Shown piece after piece: positions 35,038-45,648 of a DNA stretch of 64,000 nucleotides. This DNA comes from Stagonosporopsis chrysanthemi. Its lineage: Eukaryota; Ascomycota; Dothideomycetes; Pleosporales; Didymellaceae. The stretch lies in contig JAFISE010000103.1 of NCBI GenBank assembly GCA_022560025.1, positions 1 to 64,000 on the forward strand. The letters are read 5' to 3'. Positions within the stretch are counted from its first letter, which is position 1. Each line of letters starts with the position of its first letter. A program made the translations under genes and the position numbers. The notes under the pieces are model-generated. The model saw only the letters and a list, made by a program, of their open reading frames with translations, had not been told where the DNA came from and made no database searches.

Positions 35038-36655
35038 ATGCTGGACAATGACACGAGAGGATGGATTATGGCGGTTGTGAGCGGGATCGGTATGTTTCGT
35101 GAGGGTTGTTAGGGAGGGCTTCCTGAGTGCTGATATGATGCAGCGTGCACGTTTGGCGCGTCGATCATATGCGTTGATCTGATTATTCGGCTGCTGCCTG
35201 GGCATAGGAATTTTAAGATTGAGGATAGCAATGCTTTTCTTTCTACGGGGTTGAGTCTGTCGTTTGGGGTTATGGTATGTGCATGGTTCTGAGCTGTGTC
35301 TGGGCTTTTGCTAATGGAGGGTATAGATTTTCTCTTCTCTGTTCAGCATGTTGCCGTCCTCGAAGAAGTATCTAATTACAGGAGGTATGACGCCGAGAAA
35401 TGCAACGCTGACTATGATTGGGTTTTTCCTGCTGGGCGCGCTGGGTATTTCGGTGTTGTCCGACATCTTGCATCGGTATATACCGCATTCGGTTGTGGAC
35501 TGCGATCACGAGCATGGTGATGAAGAGGAGGGGAAAGTTGAGGATGAAGAACCGGCGCACTCGCATAAGCCAATGCGAGAGCAAAGCTCTGGGCTGTTGC
35601 AGGCTGGTAGTGGGCCTGGAGAGCATTCGTACGGCACGAACGGCAGCAGTTCTCTACGCACGAATGGAAGCAACTCACTACCTCACCGGCCATCCTTACA
35701 CACATCCATCTCGGCCAAGGTTTCGCAACTCGTCACCGGCCAGAAGAAGGAGCTCTGCGATGAGAACGGGCAGTGCTATGGTTACTCCGACGCTTGTGGG
35801 GCTGAATGCTTTAAGAACGTCCAGCAACGCCCACCACGTCTGTACGCATCCAGATCCAGCCAGCACCTCAACCCTACACGACCCTCTGCAGCCAACAGAC
35901 ACCAAACAACCCAAGGCCCGCACGCACACGACCGCCAGCTCCTCACCCTGGAAGACGTCGACGAGACAACACCGCTCGTTCCCTCCCGCTCCGAGCCCAC
36001 AACAATGGAGAGCTCCGTCGCTAGCCTCGCTCCATCCCACGGGCACGCCCGCACTCATCCCGCGCTCTCACAAAAGCATAGCACCACCTCTCTCTCCAGC
36101 AGTTCCAGTCATTCTTCGCACGCGTCCCATGCCTCTCACCCTGCACAGCACCACCACCACGTCCCCACCAATGCGTTCCTCGCTATCGGTCTCCAAACCT
36201 CCACCGCCATCGCCCTCCACAAGATTCCCGAAGGCTTCATAACCTACGCCACCAACCATGCGAACCCCACCCTCGGGCTCTCCATCTTCATCGCGCTCTT
36301 CATCCACAACATAACCGAAGGCTTCGCGCTAGCCCTCCCGCTCTACCTGGCGATCAACTCGCGATGGCGGGCGATGTTCTGGTCCGCACTCTTGGGCGGC
36401 GTATCGCAGCCGCTGGGCGCAGCAGTTGCGGCGCTGTGGTTCAAGGTCGCAGGGCGCGGGAAGGGGGATGGTGTCGGTGAGCCCGGTGAGACGGTGTACG
36501 GGTGTATGTTCGCGGTCACGGCGGGGATTATGGCCATGGTCAGTCTGCAGTTGTTGGGCGAGAGTCTGGACTTGACGCATTCACGGAAACTGTGCTTTGT
36601 CAGTGCGTTTGCCGGGATGGGCGTTTTGGGGCTAAGCTCCGCGTTGACGGCTTGA
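35038..36655 (+). CDS. ZIP-family zinc transporter (Zrt3-like)
   Basis: Three exons, 35038-35089, 35144-35274 and 35327-36655, give 503 residues. The first two exons supply helices 1 and 2 (GIACTFGASIICVDLIIRLL; LSTGLSLSFGVM/IFSSLFSML). After helix 3 comes a long cytosolic, His- and Ser-rich loop (HHHH near 36150) that could bind zinc. The transport helices follow with the two ZIP signatures, IALHKIPEGF (helix 4) and LFIHNITEGFA (helix 5), then helices ending MAMVSLQLLGESLD and FAGMGVLGLSSALT. Related yeast Zrt3 releases zinc from the vacuole to the cytosol. Both splices keep frame exactly, and the start is the first ATG of exon 1. Location on the vacuole rather than the plasma membrane is inference from similarity to Zrt3. 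Confidence 0.9.
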
Positions 36656-37246
36656 ATGGTGTTGATGGCTCCAGCATCTGGAGTTGGGCGTGGAGAGGTG
36701 TGGAGAGGAAGATGGATTTGGTGAGATCATGATAGAGGCGTTGTTGCACGGTTCGGCGTTTGCATTAGAGGTCTCATTATTGTTTCACCTATTTCATATC
36801 TGAATTACACGCCTTACGTTACCGCCGTCCTATGCTCTTCAAGCGTGGGCGCGATTGCACTGTCTTTTCTCAGCGCCTCAAGATTAGTGGTCAAACTTGC
36901 GGCTGACGAGAGTCACAGGCAAGACATGTTGACGGCGATAGCAACCATAGTCTACCGTCTGGCTTCACTCTCTTGAGGGCGCCTGATCGATCCTACTTGC
37001 CTGGACCTCTGACATCTAGCGAGGTCGAAGTAGGTGTGGCTTGCATTTCTTTTCATCCGTTCTGACCAAGATCGAACGACCTGGCGTCGGCGCCTTCTTT
37101 TGATTGTTTTCCTTCTGAGGGTCGCTCCCCAGGTCAACCGCCACGCGGCAAACGCCAAACGCCAAATACCAAAACAGTAGCTGCGACCACGCTGCTCCAC
37201 ACCAAACAGCCAAGCCAACAAGCATCCGACCGTACTGACTTGCCAC
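36656..37246. other. Intergenic, ~590 bases
   Basis: Between two plus-strand genes. It contains a short palindromic-looking segment 'ccacgcggcaaacgccaaacgccaaatacc' (about 37140-37170, with the ACGCCAA word twice). Nothing else recognised. Confidence 0.45.
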
Positions 37247-39613
37247 ATGTTGAAGCAAGCACTCACTGATTCATCTCGTAGCAGCAACGACAAGCTCTAC
37301 CGGCGAGATCTCGCCGCGTGTGTCGAGGGGATCGAGAAGCTTCACATCACGAAACGTCCGGACTCTACTGGTACGTTCAAATGGTCTGAAACCATTCAGT
37401 CTCGTCTTATGACTAACGAGAGCTTACAGGCAGTCAAATTCCCGTCCTACCATTCGCCAAGGTTGCAGTGACTTCACCCGCGCTGGTGGACCCTACTACT
37501 TTACTTCCTTCACCTCCACAGTCACCCCAACGTCGCTCACGATCGCCGTCTGAGTCTTTCTCACCAGAAGTCACGATAGATATGAATCGTTCATCGCATG
37601 CCGGCCCAGTGCGCGGCGATACGGCTCTCTCAAGCGAGGACCGGCCCTCACAAGATGCAAGGTCGTCTCAAGATGCGCGCAGCAACCTCGCTGTTCAGCC
37701 CGCTACTAACGTAGGTGCCTTCAAGCTGAAGAAGAACGCAGTCAAGATCGTCCGTGCAGCTGGTCCTCTATCCGCCGCGCCACATCTGGAAGCCTCTAGT
37801 TATGCAGCAGCTCCGACTGCGCCAGCGGCTGCACAGCCTTTGTCGACGCAAGTTCCGGCACCTAAAGAGTACGTCTACTTGAGTGCATTGTTATTATTTT
37901 TGGAAGTTACTGATATTCACTTCACAGGAACGAGCAGCATCAGGCTCCCCAGCTTAATGTAAAGCCTGCTTTGTCACCCCTAGTCGTCGAACTCCCGCCC
38001 ACGAAGATCGAGCTGCCTCCACAGCCTTCCATCAGCTCTTTAGACGATATGTTCGCGCGCCTATCAGCGACAGGGACCCTCGTGCCATCAAGACCTGCGA
38101 AGGAACTCTCCCTTGCGGGGCCAGACAAGTCTCTGTTTTCGTTCGGAGATCACACAAATACGGTCCTAGTCGCAAGCAACATTCCTAAAGCACTCTCCTT
38201 CAAAGACGAACCGGAGCAGGTGAAGACTCCCGCACTGTCTGACAGCAAGCGCATCCAAGACGACTCAGCACGTGTGCACGCTCCGTCATCAACTACCAGC
38301 TGGCAGGGCAAGTTGCAGGACGAACATGAGGCAGAATATCTTCGCAAGGCAGGAGAGTACATCGAGGCCCTCCCTTCTCGCCCTACTACTACTTCGCACT
38401 TGGTCAAAACCGTGGCGAACAATCTGCGCACTGCTTACGCTCCGAACCAAACCAAACTGCAACATGTAGAGGTGGAAAAGCTGAGAGCGAGGTACATCTT
38501 CGCTGTGATCACATTTGTCAATAAGAAGCTCAAACTCGGTCCCAACCCTTTGACGACGGATCTTGTTAAGAAGGTCTTGGTGGACAGTGGAGGCGACTTC
38601 CTGCAGCTGTGTGCTGCTTTGGTCAAGGACAAGCACATCGCGCTTGACAACATTGATCATGTCGCGCAACTGTGCCAGAACATGATCGACGTGCTTCCTA
38701 AGGCTGAGATAAACAAGACTAGCGATGTGTCCGCAAAGGCAAACAATACAAATTCTGTTGCGACCAACACACCGACAAAGGCTTCGAAAGACCCGTTGCA
38801 ATCCGCGAAGGCTTGGCCAGCGCAAGAGAAGCGCGAGCACGGTACGTCGAGTCGGCTTTGCTGCACCGTGCGAAATGCTCCTCATTGCTGCTGCACACCA
38901 GTTTCACGCTCAATACTGACTGTATATAGGTGCTATCTACCGTAGCTGCGTACTCAAGGGCGTCAGCGGTGTGAAGTCACTGAACGAGCTCCAAGCTCTT
39001 GTGTGGGGCGGCAGATTGGAGTCGATGTTTTTGCCAGCAACAGGCTCAGAGCACGCTATCGTCACATTCCTCACCCCAGAAGCCTGCCAGACCTATCTAG
39101 ATGCTACCGACAACGGCATTGAAGTTCAAGGTGAAACCAAGACTATAATCGTCTTTGTTGACAAGCACCCTGGCCCTAACTCTATCAATGACGTTATCCA
39201 GAATTGTATCGACGGAGATGCCTCTCGCTGCATTCGCGCCACAGGTGCAGACGAAGACTGGTCAGACGGTGCGCTATTCTTGCTTGCGCGCGGCAAGCAG
39301 CAGATTCCACGGGATGTGGACCGTATCAAACAGGGCAAGACTGCACAAGGAGTAAGTTAAATTTCTGTCGATAACTTCAAAATGGTTCGACTAACGACTC
39401 GCAGCACCACTACATCGAGTTTCGTTTTGGAAACATCTACCATGCGCTCAACTTCAAGCGCTACCTGATGGGCGACGAGGAGTGGGAGCACTGCTCAATC
39501 AGCTATGCACCTGACCCATGCGAGTTGGCACGTGGTGTTCACTACAAAGATGCGGATGAGTAAGACTGCAATTCCTGATCAGCTTCTTGCTGTGATGTTT
39601 CAGGGTGGCCTAA
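37247..39613 (+). CDS. Hypothetical protein with two RRM-like segments
   Basis: A gene of about six or seven exons and roughly 640 residues. The start MLKQALTDSSRSSNDKLYRR joins through an intron at ~37371-37430 to GSQIPVLPFAKVAVTSPA. A Pro/Ser/Ala-rich disordered part follows, then a helical region (EAEYLRKAGEYIEALPSR, KLRARYIFAVITFVNKKLKL, DFLQLCAALVKDKHIALDNI). After an intron at ~38842-38930 comes a fold with RRM-like order: YRSCVLKGVSGVKSLNELQA, RLESMFLPATGSEHAIVTFL, then AACQTYL-like helix. A last segment, HHYIEFRFGNIYHALNFKRY, looks like a second such strand-helix. RNA binding is inferred from this pattern only. The last junction is uncertain: reading straight on stops at 39561, while an intron 39560-39603 gives DEVA and a stop at 39613. 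It ends ~235 bases before the transposon. Confidence 0.75.
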
Positions 39614-39848
39614 CGAACGTACACCTGAGTACGAAGTATGTCTCGACTCTCACATTCGTTTGTTTCGCTCTGCAATCTTTGATGCTTTGGCATTTCACGC
39701 AGGAGACGTACGGTACTGTGACATCACGATACACATGTTACGATGCACACAAAGGAGCCGTATAGAGCAGGAGGACAAGCATCAACTTCGGAGACAAAAC
39801 TAGTGTCGATCTAGATATTTGATCGTACGATGAATGCAACTGTACCTA

Positions 39849-39899
39849 ACGTGTTCTATAAGCGAGTCGGCCATACAAGCGAGTCGGCCACCCCACCAA
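39849..39899 (+). repeat. Left terminal inverted repeat of Fot1-like element
   Basis: 51 bases beginning ACGTGTTCTATAAGCGAGTC, matched by the reverse complement of 41653-41703 with one mismatch at 39896. It contains two direct copies of AAGCGAGTCGGCCA (39860-39873 and 39877-39890), probably paired transposase-binding sites. Confidence 0.95.
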
Positions 39900-39929
39900 T
39901 TTTGATCACCACACCCACTTCTCATCACT

Positions 39930-41582
39930 ATGGCTCTACCACCACGTGTTCAAGCATCCTACACTGAATCTGATCTTATTCTTGCATCTGTAGCTATTGA
40001 TTGCCAGCAGATACAAAGCTCTAGACGCGCTGCCTCTACGTACAGAGTCCCAAAGTCAACGCTAAATGATCGACGCGCTGGAAAGCTTGCCCGACGCGAT
40101 TGCCAGCCCAACTCAAAGAAGCTTACTCAGCTAGAAGAGGAGGTAATTGTTGGCTACATTGTTGACCTAGATCTACGTGGATTTGCGCCTACGTACGCAG
40201 CTGTACGTGATATGGCTAACAGACTGCTGGCTGCACGTGGTGCTGATCAGGTTGGCGTCCACTGGCCGCGCAACTTTGTTAAGCGTACAGATAGTCTTAA
40301 GACACGTTTCAATCGAGCGTACGACAGGCAGAGAGCTCTCTGTGAGGATCCAGTCTTAATTAGAGGCTGGTTTGAGCTAGTAGAGCAGACAAAGGCCAAG
40401 TACGGCATCTGCGATGGAGATGTCTACAATTTTGACGAGGCTAGCTTTATAATGGGCAAGATTACAACGCAGCTTGTTGTAACAGGGTTAGAGAGGAGAG
40501 GCAGGCCAAAGACTGTCCAGCCAGGCGATCGTGAGTAGGTGACAGTAATCGCTGCAATTAACGCTGCTGGCTGGTCAGTCCCGCCGTTCCTTATCTTTGC
40601 CGGCAAGTACCACCTCTCTGCCTAGTACGAAGAGGCAGAGATCCCACGCAACTAGGCAATCGCAGTTAGCGACAATGGCTGGACAAATAACGAGCTAGGA
40701 GTAGAGTGGCTGAAGCACTTTAATGCTCACACTAAGGCTCGTACAGTAGGAGCGCGTTGCCTGCTTATCCTTGACAGCCACGAGAGTCACCACTCTCTTG
40801 GATTCCAGGAGCTCTGCAAGGAGCACAACATCTACACGCTCTGTATGCCACCTCACTCATCTCATCTACTCTAGCCTCTAGACGTTGGCTGCTTCTCGCC
40901 ATTGAAGCGCGCCTACAGTCGTGAGGTAGAAAGCCTGATGCGCGACCACATCTACCACATCACCAAGCTCGAGTTTCTACCAGCGTTCAGGGCAGCTTTT
41001 GATCGATCGTTCACGTCAGCCAATATCTGCTCAGCCTTCCAAGGGGCAGGCCTTGTGCCTCTTGAGCCAGAGACTGTCCTCTCAAAGCTAGACATACAGC
41101 TACGTACACCTACTCCACCAGCTGCTCTCACAGAGGCTCTCTAGGAGGCTTGTACCCCAAGCAACGCACGCGAGCTTGAGGCTCAATCAAGTCTAATTTG
41201 TGAGCGCGTACGCAAGCACAAAAGCTCTTCGCCAGCTTCTATTATTGAGGCAATAGACCAGCTTAAGAAAGGGGCTGAAGTGATGATCCTCTCAGCTAAG
41301 CTGATGAAGGACAGGATTGCTAGCCTTGAGAAGGCTAACAAGGCAGCGTCAAAGCAGAGGGAGCGTAAGAAAAAGCGTATACAGAAGCGAGGAGTGTTAA
41401 CAAAGGGGGCTAGAGAGGATATACTTGCTCAACGTGAGGCTGATCAGCAGCTTGCTCGTAAGGAGCGTCGGGGAGGAGAGCGATCAGGCCTTAGCCGCCA
41501 GGCTCTGGCGCGCTGCAAGAGGTGCAGGGAGATTGGGCACAACTCACGGACATGCAAGAAAGAGACTGTAGATACTACTTGA
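39930..41582 (+). pseudogene. Fot1-like transposase with five in-frame TAG stops
   Basis: A 550-codon frame with no indel. It has a CENP-B-like DNA-binding region (YRVPKSTLNDRRAG; FAPTYAAVRDMANRLL; HWPRNFVKRTDSLKTRF) and the DDE catalytic core with Asp159 in YNFDEASF, Asp282 in LILDSHESH and Asp318 in PLDVGCF, a DD35D spacing. The tail is basic and coiled, ending in a CCHC-like knuckle (CKRCREIGHNSRTC). Stops are at 40536, 40623, 40653, 40872 and 41142, all TAG. By comparison with the family, the first three replace Trp and the fourth replaces Gln; the fifth is in a variable part. These are the changes CpA-to-TpA mutation (RIP) gives. The source protein would not be made by this copy. Confidence 0.93.
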
Positions 41583-41652
41583 TCTACTCTGTTAATTTCT
41601 ATGTATTACACTATTACGTTGTTGAGATAAACGTCTACAGAGGTGCTTAAAG

Positions 41653-41703
41653 TTGTTGGGGTGGCCGACTCGCTTGTATGGCCGACTCGCTTATAGAACA
41701 CGT
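41653..41703 (-). repeat. Right terminal inverted repeat of Fot1-like element
   Basis: The inverted partner of 39849-39899, with the same doubled 14-base motif, next to the right TA target copy. Confidence 0.95.
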
Positions 41704-41705
41704 TA

Positions 41706-42219
41706 CAGTTTATCTTATACCATGTTCTCTTTTTGAACAGGACCGAAAGTCAATTTGGTCCGAACGTTGTGGTGTGGTCTCCGGACCAATCACATCGCAG
41801 TCAGTTTCTGAGCGTAAGGCTGCGTCGCTGACGAACACGCTGACAATGTCAGCCGGGATCGGGAACGCTCCCTATCCGTTCCGGTACCTGACTTTGAAAG
41901 CTTACAAACTCCATCTTCACACTATGTTGCAACAGAATGTTGAACACACTCAACTTTTCACGTGGTAGGTGGTTTCATTTGATGGCGTTTTCCGCATTTG
42001 TCAAACGAGAAATAAAATTTCGTCCGCCGACGGCTCATTGAGTGAAGTATGCCAGGCTGAGGTAGTCATGCTTGCGCCAGCAGTAAATATAAGAGTTTGT
42101 ACCATCTCGTCGCTTTTGTCACTTCAGAAGATCATCCAGCGTTTGCTTTGAGATACCCATTGTCTTTTGTCCTTGATCTGGCTTTACAGCATCCACACTT
42201 TGACATCACTTCCTCCGCC
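41706..42219. promoter_or_regulatory. Promoter region of AIF-like gene, next to the transposon
   Basis: About 515 bases from the transposon end to the ATG at 42220. The reading frame is open back to 42097, but the extra 41 codons have no conserved character and I treat them as 5' UTR. No specific operator seen. Confidence 0.5.
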
Positions 42220-43479
42220 ATGACTGAACAGCGCAACATTGTCGTGCTCGGCGCCTCAAGTGCAGGTCTTTCGAGCGCGCACTACATTATGAAGAACATT
42301 ATGCCTGCTCTAAAGCAGCACAAGAAAGATGCGAAGTATCACGTCTACCTCATCAGCCCCTCCCCCAAATGGTGGTTCAGAGTCGCATCGCCTCGAGTCG
42401 CGAGCTCAACCTCTCGCATGGCCTCCGAGAAGCTCTTCTTCGACATCGCCGAGGCCCTCGAACAGTATTCCAAAGACGACATCACCTTCATTCAAGCTGC
42501 CGCTACCGGTCTCAACGAGTCTTCCCGCGCAGTGTCCTTCCGCCGCGCCGATGCCGCAAACGAGGAAGAGCTTCCGTACCACGCCTTGATCGTCGCGACC
42601 GGCAGCAGGACCTTCTATCAGGCTTTCTCCCTGAGCGACGACACACAGGCCACGATCGACGCCATCAAGCTCACCAACGAGAAAGTCCGCACCGCCAAAG
42701 ACATCGTCATCGTCGGAGGCGGCCCTACAGCCGTCGAATTTGCCGGCGAAGTAGCAGAGCACAGGAACGGCAACCCCGGCTGGTTCAGCAGCGTCAACAA
42801 AACCACAAACATCACCCTCATCACATCCTCGTCCCAGCTGCTCCCCGCGCTGCGCCCCGCCATCGCCAAAGCCGCAGAAACCAAGCTCAAAGCCCTGGGC
42901 GTCGACGTCCTGTACAGCCAGCGCGTCGACTCGACCCACGTCTCCGGCGACCGCACCGTCGTCATGCTGGGCAAGGGCTCCACGCTGGAAGCCGATCTGT
43001 ACGTGCCCGCGTACGGCGTGCACCCCAACTCCGCCTTCCTGCCCGCGCACCTGCTGAACGACAAAAACTACCTCGTCGCCAACGCGCGCACCACCCGTGT
43101 CGACGCCGCCGGCGCCCGCGTCTACGCCGTCGGCGACGTCGCGTCCTACTCGCGCAACAGCGTCGTGGACATCCTCGGCGCGCTGCCGGTGTTCTTCGTT
43201 AATCTGAAGCGCGACCTACTGGCGTACGACGCTGCGCTGCCCGATGCTAAGCCCAGCGGTAAGGATCGCGAGTATGTGCCTGACACGCGCGAGATGCAGA
43301 TCGTGCCTATTGGGAGTGGAGGAGGTGTTGGTGCGGTGATGGGGTACAAGGTCCCCAGCTGGTTCGTGTGGGTGTTAAAGGGCAGGGATTACATGCTGGG
43401 TATGAGTGGAAAGAGTACGGCATTTGGGGAAAATGTTAAGAAGGAGGTGGCGTGGACTAAGGAGGAGGCTGTTATCTAA
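42220..43479 (+). CDS. AIF/AMID-like FAD-dependent NAD(P)H oxidoreductase
   Basis: A single-exon gene of 419 residues from MTEQRNIVVLGASSAGLSSA. The N-terminal Rossmann motif (VVLGASSAGLSSA) binds FAD, ALIVATGSRT is the ATG loop, the second dinucleotide site is DIVIVGGGPTAVEFAGEVAE, and RVYAVGDVASYSRNSVVDIL is the FAD-closing GD motif. Length and order fit AIFM2/AMID/FSP1-type enzymes, which move electrons from NAD(P)H to quinones; related fungal proteins have been linked to oxidative stress and cell death. No mitochondrial presequence is evident, and a hydrophobic PSWFVWVLKG near the end could contact a membrane. The 3' end is convergent with the ETF-beta gene, ~235 bases apart. Substrate is not determinable here. 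Confidence 0.88.
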   Translation: MTEQRNIVVLGASSAGLSSAHYIMKNIMPALKQHKKDAKYHVYLISPSPKWWFRVASPRVASSTSRMASEKLFFDIAEALEQYSKDDITFIQAAATGLNESSRAVSFRRADAANEEELPYHALIVATGSRTFYQAFSLSDDTQATIDAIKLTNEKVRTAKDIVIVGGGPTAVEFAGEVAEHRNGNPGWFSSVNKTTNITLITSSSQLLPALRPAIAKAAETKLKALGVDVLYSQRVDSTHVSGDRTVVMLGKGSTLEADLYVPAYGVHPNSAFLPAHLLNDKNYLVANARTTRVDAAGARVYAVGDVASYSRNSVVDILGALPVFFVNLKRDLLAYDAALPDAKPSGKDREYVPDTREMQIVPIGSGGGVGAVMGYKVPSWFVWVLKGRDYMLGMSGKSTAFGENVKKEVAWTKEEAVI

Positions 43480-43713
43480 ATGTGTGGCTGCGAGGGTTTG
43501 GATGGGTGGGTGGGATTTTTTACTCCTTGAGTTTGCGCATATACCATCATACATCTCTTTTGTCTGTCTAACTGTTCTGCCTCCAGGGTGTGTGGTGATG
43601 GTGTTTTGCTGGTAGTCGTGCTGGAAGGGTGTCAGAGTTTTGCGACTTCGAATCTAGTATTTTCAATACATGCAAGCATGCTATACACACACTCTACCCT
43701 CCCGATTCATGCT

Positions 43714-44608
43714 CTACAAAGCACCAAGCTCCTTCAGCTTGCCAATCATGCCATCCACATCGTCGACCTTGACACCAGCCTGCCTTGTCGGAGGCTCAGT
43801 AACCTTGACCGTCTTCAATCTGACCTTGCTGTCCAACCCGTAGTCGCCCAGCGTCTTCTTATCCAGCTTCTTCTTCTTCGCCTTCATGATGTTCGGCAGA
43901 CTCGCGTACCTCGGCTCGTTCAGCCTCAGATCCGTGGTAATGATCATCGGCAGCTTAGTCTTCAGTGTCTCCACACCGCCATCGACCTCCCTCACAACCG
44001 TCACGTTCTCGCCCTCAATCGTCACTTTGCTCGCTTGCGTCGCCTGCGGCCAGTTCAGCAGCCCTGCGAGCATACCCCCCGTCTGCCCCGCATCGTCATC
44101 AATGCTCTGCTTGCCCAGAATGACAAGGTTGCTCTTGTTCTCGTCGACGACTTTGCGCAGCAGCTTGGCGACGCCGAGGGGTTCCAGCGCGTCCTTCTCC
44201 TCGACCACGACGTGGATGCCGCGGTCGGCGCCCATGGCCATAGCGGTGCGCAGGATGTCCTGGGACTTTGCGGGACCGGCGCTGAAGGCGACGATCTCTT
44301 CGACAGGAGTAGTCTTCTTCTCGCGCAGGCGGACGGCTTCTTCGATCGAGAGCTCGTCGAAGGGGTTCATCGAGTGTTTGACGTTGGCGGTCTCGACGGC
44401 GGTTTGCGCACGGTTTACGCGGGGCTTGACCTGAACGCTGTTAGCCATTTCTTGGTGTCTTACACACGGATTTCAATGAGGTGCAGCTGCGGTCGTATCG
44501 AAGCGTATGTGCTCAGCAAGCGAATTGAGTGATTCATGGAGGGTCTAGGAGGCATACCGCATAGTCAATGACCCGCTTGACGGGCACCAATATCCTGAGA
44601 CTAGACAT
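43714..44608 (-). CDS. ETFB: Electron transfer flavoprotein beta subunit
   Basis: Two exons, 44608-44558 and 44430-43714, give 255 residues. The short first exon encodes MSSLRILVPVKRVIDYA and splices to VKPRVNRAQTAVETANVKHS, the conserved ETF-beta N-terminus. Further marks are MNPFDELSIEEAVRLRE, LGKQSIDDDAGQTGGMLAGL (the AMP-binding region) and DLRLNEPRYASLPNIMKAKK, the ETF-beta signature with its Lys-rich recognition loop for dehydrogenases. With the alpha subunit (not in this window) it carries electrons from mitochondrial acyl-CoA and amino-acid dehydrogenases to ETF-ubiquinone oxidoreductase; yeast CIR1 is the counterpart. An ATG at 44448 inside the intron opens the same frame, but it would lack the first beta strand, so I reject it. 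Confidence 0.95.
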
Positions 44609-45129
44609 TCTGGCAGGAGCGTTCGACGGAGTGCTTGCTGTCGAGAGCGATGAGCAATTGCTGGAGGAATGGTGCTGGCAAGAGTGGGGATAGCATCGGA
44701 GCTCACGTCAAAGGTTAACCGACCTCGGCTTTGCGCGCGCGGCCTTGGCGCTGTGGTGTCGATCAGCGGAATGTTTTCCTACACCATCACATGATCCTGA
44801 CTTCTTGCTGAGCCCACTTCTGGATGTTCGTTGGTGCTGAGAAGCTGACATGGGTATCTTCTTATCCATGCCAGTCTTGTCTGTTCAGGATCTTGTCTAC
44901 GTAGGACTCACAGTCGAGAATAAATCAGCGTCGTGGTTCACCCCCTCATCGTGAGCTCACAAAAGACTTCAGCTAATATCTTTCGTCTCAATTGCTGATG
45001 TAAAGAAAGATAAGTTCGTAATGATGGGCTGTATATTTGATAAAAATTCAGCACATCCTTATACTCAATTGATCATCATCCTGCCGCTCTGCTCACCTAG
45101 TTTCGCCTAGCTCTAGAGCCTGGATATGC
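44609..45129. other. Intergenic, upstream of ETF-beta
   Basis: About 520 bases with the ETF-beta promoter (44609 upward) and the 3' region of the small orphan gene. No ORF of note. Confidence 0.5.
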
Positions 45130-45648
45130 TCAGTAATACCTCCGCCGTTGTCCACCAGGCCAATTGTCTCCCCAGGGCCTCGGATCCGCCCAGTACCTAG
45201 GACCCGTATGATTGCCGGTTTCCCGTGTCACAATATCGTCTTGATAGCGAGACCATTCCCCTTGATTCATGTATGGGTTGCCCTCGTACAGATGAGGGTT
45301 TCGCTCCCACGCTGCACGTAACGCATCTGTCTGAGTACGGTAAAGGCCATTCACCGATGGTCCCAAACCTCGATTAGGCGCATTACGCCACATGTTGCTG
45401 CCATCACGTCCAACTATCTCCCCAGCGGTGCGAGGATTCCCGAGTCCTCGGTGCTGAGCACAGGGATAGTCCATGGTTTTGATCTCTCCCATAGTGACGC
45501 CTCGACAGCCTAACTCTCTTCTGCCCTGTACATTGTCGCGGCCGCTGCTATCACAGTGAGTGGAAAACGCGGAACTGCCATTAGAACAGCCATGGCTAGT
45601 GTGGCAGGAGTAGAAAATAAGGTGCTCTTGACACATATTGTCTTTCAC
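45130..45648 (-). CDS. Small hypothetical protein with Cys-containing N-terminal half
   Basis: A 172-residue single-exon ORF starting MKDNMCQEHLIFYSCHTSHG. Seven Cys lie in the first ~70 residues (CQEH, SCHTSHGCSN, HCDSSG, LGCRG, YPCAQHRG), spaced with His in a way that could bind metal but fits no motif I know. The second half is Trp/Tyr/Asn/Arg-rich (DALRAAWERNPHLYEGNPY, GPRYWADPRPWGDNWPGGQ) and ends QRRRYY. No signal peptide, so it is not a classical secreted Cys-rich effector. Composition is protein-like and the frame is long for this region. Orphan; function unknown. Confidence 0.55.
   Translation of the reverse strand: MKDNMCQEHLIFYSCHTSHGCSNGSSAFSTHCDSSGRDNVQGRRELGCRGVTMGEIKTMDYPCAQHRGLGNPRTAGEIVGRDGSNMWRNAPNRGLGPSVNGLYRTQTDALRAAWERNPHLYEGNPYMNQGEWSRYQDDIVTRETGNHTGPRYWADPRPWGDNWPGGQRRRYY

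Larger units (their letters stand above)
39849..41703 (+). mobile_element. Fot1/pogo-like Tc1-mariner DNA transposon, full length
   Basis: A 1,855-base element bounded by TA target duplications at 39847-39848 and 41704-41705, with 51-base terminal inverted repeats that differ at one position. It holds one transposase frame on the plus strand, broken only by stop codons. Size, TA target, a CENP-B-type helix-turn-helix and a DD35D-spaced triad place it in the Fot1 branch of pogo elements, common in ascomycetes. Both ends are intact, so it could be moved by a transposase made elsewhere. It sits between the RRM-like gene and the AIF-like oxidoreductase, ~515 bases upstream of the latter's start. 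Confidence 0.95.

Noticed and set aside
42329..43202. Overlapping plus- and minus-strand ORFs within the AIF-like gene
   Set aside because: Arg/His-rich shadow frames of a strongly codon-biased real gene.
44431..44448. ATG at 44448 as the ETF-beta start
   Set aside because: It lies in an intron and would lose the conserved first strand ILVPVKRVIDYA supplied by the exon at 44608-44558.
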